Positions 61,001-64,000 of a stretch of 64,000 nt of DNA are shown piece by piece (within the stretch, counting starts at the first letter, position 1; each line of letters begins with the position of its first letter). A program made the translations under genes and the position numbers. The stretch covers positions 1-64,000 of the forward strand of contig JALHMG010000018.1 of assembly GCA_022844135.1 (NCBI GenBank). Direction: 5' to 3'. The notes beneath the pieces are model-generated. The model was given only the letters and a program-made list of their open reading frames with translations. It did no database searches and was not told the DNA's origin. The DNA comes from Lysobacterales bacterium (GTDB taxonomy: Bacteria; Pseudomonadota; Gammaproteobacteria; Xanthomonadales; SZUA-5).

Positions 61001-64000
61001 GCCGTGAGGGACGTGTTGGTCGCCACAGTTGCGCCATTGGTCGGCGTGGTGGCGGTTACGCTGGGCGCGGCGTCGACGGTGAAGTTGGCGACGTAGTTGG
61101 CGACCATCTGATCCGGCGGATCGATGGCGTCGAAGTCGGTGATGTTGGCCGCGAGCACGGTCAGCGTGCACGCGCCAGAGGGCAGCGGCGCTGCATACGT
61201 TGGCGTCAGGCTGGTGACGTTGCTGCCGGTGGTACCGCCCGTGATCAGATTCGGGCCGCCGCAGGTCAACGTGACGCTGCCGGCGGTGGCGACGATGGCC
61301 TCGGAGAACGTTACGCTCAAGGCTTGATTGTTGGCTACGGTCGCGCCCGGCGCCGGCACGCTGGCGGTTACCGTCGGCGGATTGTCGTTGACCGTGGTGA
61401 AGTTGACCGTCGTGATGCCGGTGCCGACATTCGGCGGATCGGCGGTGTCGACGTCTTGCAACTGCGCGGCATCGATGGTCAACACGCAGAGCGTATTGAT
61501 CGGCAGCGTGGCGGGCGTCGGGTCGATGGTCGCCTGATTGGTGCCGGAACCGGAGACCGTGAACGGGATCGGCGAACCGCTCGGGCAGTTCAGCGTAAAC
61601 GCGGCGCCGGTGAAGGTGACCGCTTCGCTGAAGTTGACGACGAGATTGGTGGCAAGGCCGACATCGATCGCGCCATTGGCGGGCACGGTGGTGCCAACCG
61701 CGGGCGCGGCGTCTACCGTGAACGCGCGTACCACATCGGCCACTGGATTTTGCGGCGGATCGATGGTGTCGCTATCGCCGATTTGCGCGGCCACGGCGGT
61801 TGCGGTGCAGCTTGCACCCGCAGTGAGCGGATTGGTCGGCGTAAACGTAAGCGTCGACGTGCCGCTTCCGGAGATCGCGCCGGCCACCGCGCCACCGCAG
61901 TTGAGCGTGATTGCGGTGCCGAGATTGGCGACATTCTCATCAAAGGTGAAGCTCACGGTCTGACCCGTACCAACCACGGCGGCAGCAGCGGGTGTGGCGC
62001 TGACGAAGGCTGGTGCGGCATCGACGCTGAATGCGATGGTGCTGTTCGCCAGCGGGTTCTGCGGCGGATCGAATGCATCAGCGTCGTTGATCTGCGCCGC
62101 GACGGCGGTCGCGGTGCAACTTGCGCCAGCTGGCAAGGGATTGGTCGGCGTGAACGTCAATGTCGCCGTGCCCGAACCGCTGACCGCGCCGGCAATCGCG
62201 CCGCCGCAATTGAGCGTGATGGCGCCACCGGCATCGGTGACCGCTTCGTTGTAGGTGAAGCTCACGGTCTGCGCGGTGTTGACCACGGCCGCAGCGGCCG
62301 GTGCGCTGCTGACCAGCGCCGGTGCTGCGTCGACAGTGAACGTTGCAACGTACGGGCCGACCGGGTTGTTCGGCGGATCGATAGTGTCGACGTCCTGCAC
62401 GGCTGCAGCGGGTACGGTGAGCGTGCAGGTGCCCGAAGGCAGTGGTGCGGTGTACGGCAGCGTCAAGAACGTGACATTGGTGCCAGTGGCGCCGATCAAC
62501 AAATTCGGGCCGCCGCAGGTGAGCGTGCTGAGGGAGGCAATGTTCACCGGTTCGCTGAAGTTCAACGTGATGGTCGCGTTGTTGGCGATCGTCGCGCCAT
62601 TCGCGGGCGTGCTCGTGACCACCGGTGCGGAATCGACGTTAACGGTAATGGTATCGGTATCGATCTGCGCGCCACCCGAACCGGTATTGCCCTGATCGTT
62701 GGTGATCATGGTGATCGTTCGTGCGGCCGTCGTGCCGGTGACCGGCGTGTAGGTCAGGCTGCCGCTGGGGCCATTCAGCGCCGCATTCAGCGCGGTCAGC
62801 GTGCCCGTGGCGATGACTTGTTCGGTGCCGTTGCCAGTCAGCGTGGTGAGCGCACCGCCCGGATTGGCGAGCGTCAGCGTACCGTTGGCGGGAGCGCCGG
62901 TGCCGAACGAGACCTGCAGAATGCCGGCCGCGGCATCCAGATCGGCGATGCTGATGGCGTTGGTATTAGCGGTACTGAACACCAGCGGCGTGACGTCGCC
63001 AGTAGTCTGCGCGCCCGGCACGGTGTTCACCGGTGCATCGTTCACCGCATTGACGGTGATCGTAAACGTCTGCGGCGCGCTGGTGTTGGCATTTGGCGGC
63101 GGCGCACCTGGGCCATTGTCGCTCAAGGTCAAGGTAATTGTTGCCACGCCATTGGCATTGGCCGCTGGCGTGTAGGTCAGCACGCCGGTGCTGCTGACTG
63201 CTGGTGCGGTACTGAACAGCGCGGCGTTGGTATTGCCGGTGATGTTGAACGTCAGCATCTGGCCGGCCTCATCCGCAGGCCCAGGGCTGATTGCCGTTGC
63301 CCAAGGATTAACTGTTTGCGCACCGGCGTCCTCGTTCACCGTCTGGTTGGCGCCAGCGGTAAAGCTCGGCGCATCGTTGATCGCATTCACGGTAATCGTG
63401 AAGCTCTGCGGCGCGCTGGTGTTGACGTTCGGCGCAACGTTCGAGCCGTTGTCGCTCAGCGTGAGCGTGATGGTTGCCGTTCCGTTGGCATTGGGGGCTG
63501 GCGTATACGTCAGCACGCCCGCAGCGCTGACCGCCGGACCGGCGCTGAACAATGCTGCATTGGTATTGCCGGTGACATTGAACGTCAGCGCCTGCGTGAC
63601 TTCGGGATCGCCGTCGTCGATGGCCGTCGCCCAGGGATTCACCGTCTGCGGACCAGCGTCTTCATTCACCGTCTGGTTCGGGCCGGCGGTGAATGTTGGC
63701 GCATCGTTGATGCCGGCAACCGTAATGGTGAACGTCTGCGGCGCGCTGATGTTGACGTTCGGCGCGACGTTGCTGCCGTTATCTTGCAGGCGCACTTCAA
63801 CGGTAGCCACGCCATTGGTGTTGGGCGCCACGGCGTAGGTCAGCGTTCCAGTCGTTGCATCGATTGCAGGCGGCGTGGTGAAAGCGAGGTTGCTGGTCGT
63901 TCCAGTGACCGTCGGCAGGAATGTCAGCGTCTGGGTGAGTTCTGGATCGCCATCGTTGATGGCCGTGGCCCAGCCGACGACGGTCTGCGCGGCGGCATCT
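55093..64000 (-). CDS. Giant secreted repeat protein (cadherin-like, Ig-like and beta-helix domains), start beyond the window
   Basis: About 2970 residues are visible and the frame is open to the right edge, so the true start lies outside. The GTG at 63831 is an internal valine. In order there are at least three cadherin-like repeats with the words NQTVNEDAGAQTVNPWATAI and NDAPxFTAG. Then come 13 bacterial Ig-like (Big_5/SbsA-type) repeats of 80-105 residues, each with a PANGATxV start, FSExV, TLTVxAAQ and DxxDPPxN. A tandem-95-like domain follows, and finally a right-handed beta-helix (about 55093-58045) with GDTIYIEGNHTGGLTLRAGQ. Two Ig units are almost identical, showing recent internal duplication. 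It ends without a visible anchor or sorting signal. The likely role is a large surface or secreted adhesin or matrix protein. Cysteines recur in pairs in the Ig units. Confidence 0.88.
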   Translation of the reverse strand, partial: DAAAQTVVGWATAINDGDPELTQTLTFLPTVTGTTSNLAFTTPPAIDATTGTLTYAVAPNTNGVATVEVRLQDNGSNVAPNVNISAPQTFTITVAGINDAPTFTAGPNQTVNEDAGPQTVNPWATAIDDGDPEVTQALTFNVTGNTNAALFSAGPAVSAAGVLTYTPAPNANGTATITLTLSDNGSNVAPNVNTSAPQSFTITVNAINDAPSFTAGANQTVNEDAGAQTVNPWATAISPGPADEAGQMLTFNITGNTNAALFSTAPAVSSTGVLTYTPAANANGVATITLTLSDNGPGAPPPNANTSAPQTFTITVNAVNDAPVNTVPGAQTTGDVTPLVFSTANTNAISIADLDAAAGILQVSFGTGAPANGTLTLANPGGALTTLTGNGTEQVIATGTLTALNAALNGPSGSLTYTPVTGTTAARTITMITNDQGNTGSGGAQIDTDTITVNVDSAPVVTSTPANGATIANNATITLNFSEPVNIASLSTLTCGGPNLLIGATGTNVTFLTLPYTAPLPSGTCTLTVPAAAVQDVDTIDPPNNPVGPYVATFTVDAAPALVSSAPAAAAVVNTAQTVSFTYNEAVTDAGGAITLNCGGAIAGAVSGSGTATLTFTPTNPLPAGASCTATAVAAQINDADAFDPPQNPLANSTIAFSVDAAPAFVSATPAAAAVVGTGQTVSFTFDENVANLGTAITLNCGGAVAGAISGSGTSTLTFTPTNPLTAGASCTATAVAAQIGDSDTIDPPQNPVADVVRAFTVDAAPAVGTTVPANGAIDVGLATNLVVNFSEAVTFTGAAFTLNCPSGSPIPFTVSGSGTNQATIDPTPATLPINTLCVLTIDAAQLQDVDTADPPNVGTGITTVNFTTVNDNPPTVTASVPAPGATVANNQALSVTFSEAIVATAGSVTLTCGGPNLITGGTTGSNVTSLTPTYAAPLPSGACTLTVLAANITDFDAIDPPDQMVANYVANFTVDAAPSVTATTPTNGATVATNTSLTATFSEPVDITSAADFQVQCPTGTPIAYSVTSPPVLPASTTSVTIVPSSPLPAGASCTFIVNGTIADSDVTDPPDTIGANVVTTFTTDAAPAFVSSVPAANGAVVGTGQVVSFTFNENVANLGTAITLNCGGAVTGTITGGGTSTLTFTPSAALTPGASCTATAVAAQIGDNDLIDPPQNPAADIVRTFTVDAAPAVTTTVPANGATNVGIANNLTVNFSEPVTFPAGAFTLECPAATAIPFTVTGSGTNQATIDPTPATLPINTLCVLTIDAAQLQDVDVADPPNVGTGITTVSFTTVNDSAPSVATVEVEIGNTFTALPLGPGLGSDSNTQVRVTFSETVNPTGAWAQLLCTVSGSRTVLSGLAVTVLDPVFVLTSSINFTPGESCTLTVFAAQVTDDDAIDPPDNMAANFVASFSIDAAPTVTTVSPANAATNVATNAIVSVDFSEAVTVSGTGITLNCGSPIAGTVASVDADTWTFTPSAALPATSTCNGTVVAAQVTDNDAGDPPNNMLANFTWSFTTVDTAPTVSNAAVEVSNVFTNLPLGAGFADADTDVRVTFSEAVNPTGTWATLACAISGTQSVGSGLVVTAADPVFTLNPTTNLTPGETCTFTVVAAQVSDDDAIDPPDLMAANAVFTFTVRDVAPTVTIPTPSASAVVPNTQTVTLNFSEAVNVAAGGITFACGSAVAFTPALPQNNVTTLTLTPTAALPNGAGCTVTLESTLITDVDGVDPPNELDGDNSGDIVDGDADDVTRSFSVDQAPIVTTTAPAGGATNQNPTGTITVNFNESVVFDTVANAANTSFDLECPGGTPTNFTVVTASPAATVVINPEDNAIAGQTCLLTVRAAGIADNDAIDPPNNPLADFTATIGFGAIAENDTYNVTPHLTLNIPTTGTQGGGVAANDILGAGTITGFGFSPSCTGTAPGAQLNAGAANGRLTLNANGSFSYEPPAALTTVTRTFCYTVTGGDTANIEFSIQNQSRVWFVNAAAAASGDGTQARPFNALTGAGSFDDFAADGNGDTIYIEGNHTGGLTLRAGQQIIGGGSSATIETFSGVAVVAGSSFPAVSTTPPVITCSNITCLTLNNTGALNVHSLRGFTIGDSGATGTDIGGTTFGTLTVAELTLTGSGTTMNLTTGTLNGSFLDLNANAGSGSLTLNAVGGTWSVQNQVDLTGVTIGAFSIANMPAGGGVTLTGGLSSTLGNGSISLTGNASPINLGNVVLNTTTSMTVSGSSGLTTVTGGSLTTPVNTLSVTNSAVSITLGTLTSTGGAVGPNLSATNFTGSINIAGGAISNSLAGSTAVVLSNSAGTFSYGGSVAKATAGRVIDISGGTGNITFGGNISCLTSCGTGGGNDGLRIANRTGGTVAFSGATKAFSSSAANPAIALSTNTGGTINFTGGGLAVTTTSGTGFSATGGGTVSVQGAGNTVTTTTGTAVNVNATAIGGGGMTFESINSTGTSANTAIILNNTGAGAFSVTGTGAAGTGGTISNKSVDAVQLDTTGGLITLNRMIIEDIGSTAGDIDTRSGHDGIQGLNVNAGLSLTGTTIRRISDQAIHGGTQGSMSDTPTVWNGLTLSNVTTENTNRYNVANSGDANNEGTVRILGIRGTVNVTNSTFSLGAQPLDLEVTSGALNLTVTANNFDRSYKEFTSGVRASIGNHCIDVRVLAGASANIVIGDRTTNALGNNFLNCRLGSIRVVNQTGAGANTDAIIARNNFRVNDHSSGIGGNFDFPMGGTLVFNLGSGTMDTIVENNLFELVTNASGGVGQLSLIAQGGPVQALVQNNTFDRPGNAPWLVQSRGSAASVMTARFVGNTVIRGAFPCTTDLACGGGYFAPGLRALADAENGATLNFTMENNLMARHDTGFDPGQTVEVRALNTGAGPTVCSRFLNNRSPDGYSLEQLAGTVRTVAAAGSCAVGSPSPTCQTVFQGNGNLGGAGVDTTNPPFVNVFGTVTVNNTACPIPTGAPF

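Noticed and set aside
63829-63831. Start of the giant gene at the GTG at 63831
   Set aside because: The frame remains open to 64000 and continues the same cadherin-like repeat (LTYAVAPNTNG), so this is an internal valine.
55417-63838. Long open frames on the plus strand opposite the giant gene (up to about 700 codons)
   Set aside because: They are antisense to a clear repeat protein, contain no recognisable domains, and arise from its biased codon use (few T-T-A, C-T-A or T-C-A triplets in the sense strand).

Overview
The window reads as a gammaproteobacterial chromosome, most like the Xanthomonadales/Lysobacterales. The basis is the gene order coaBC-dut-phosphomannomutase with radC divergent, the rng-yhdP pair, bpt, pspF, and a high-GC coding style (judged by eye; no marker gene was searched). 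There are no rRNA or tRNA genes, no CRISPR array and no transposase.

Layout. 0.3-5.1 kb: an FHA protein, a Ser/Thr kinase fused to a formylglycine-generating-enzyme-like (FGE/SUMF1) domain, and a secreted protein. 5.5-12.4 kb: pepQ, a long phosphomannomutase, dut, coaBC and divergent radC. 12.4-13.5 kb: an HD-type protein. 13.5-21.7 kb: an exopolysaccharide operon (Wza-like export lipoprotein, Wzc-like tyrosine autokinase, J-domain membrane protein, TPR protein, FecR-like protein, Wzy/WaaL-like polymerase). 21.9-28.9 kb: yhdP, rng, a small zinc-ribbon membrane protein, pspF. 29-39.5 kb: purC, an AmgK-like kinase, bpt, a second FGE-like protein, rnd, a DUF5916-type outer-membrane protein, msrA and purD.

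39.6-48.0 kb is the most unusual part. Tightly spaced, co-directional genes encode a DUF4062 protein, a divergent protein kinase, a MoxR-type AAA+ ATPase and two proteins ending in nearly identical FGE/C-type-lectin domains. The DUF4062 protein and the kinase share a paralogous C-terminal half. The two FGE genes are almost identical except for a 69-base block in which 12 codons differ. All 17 substitutions fall at codon positions 1 or 2 and none at position 3, which is the footprint of a diversity-generating retroelement (DGR). Each FGE gene is followed by an array of GGA-loop hairpins and by the start of the same small ORF, broken in both copies, which resembles a DGR accessory gene. No reverse transcriptase or template repeat is visible. 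My reading is a predicted conflict or sensing island whose sensor domain was, or still is, diversified by a DGR located elsewhere or lost.

48-64 kb: an orphan antitoxin, a glycosyltransferase, and a cell-surface-type cluster. The cluster holds two paralogous unknown proteins, a DUF6916-like protein, a GNAT enzyme, a spermidine-synthase-like protein, three tandem tail-collar (microcystin-dependent-protein-like) proteins, and a giant repeat protein of Ig-like and beta-helix domains whose start lies beyond the right edge.
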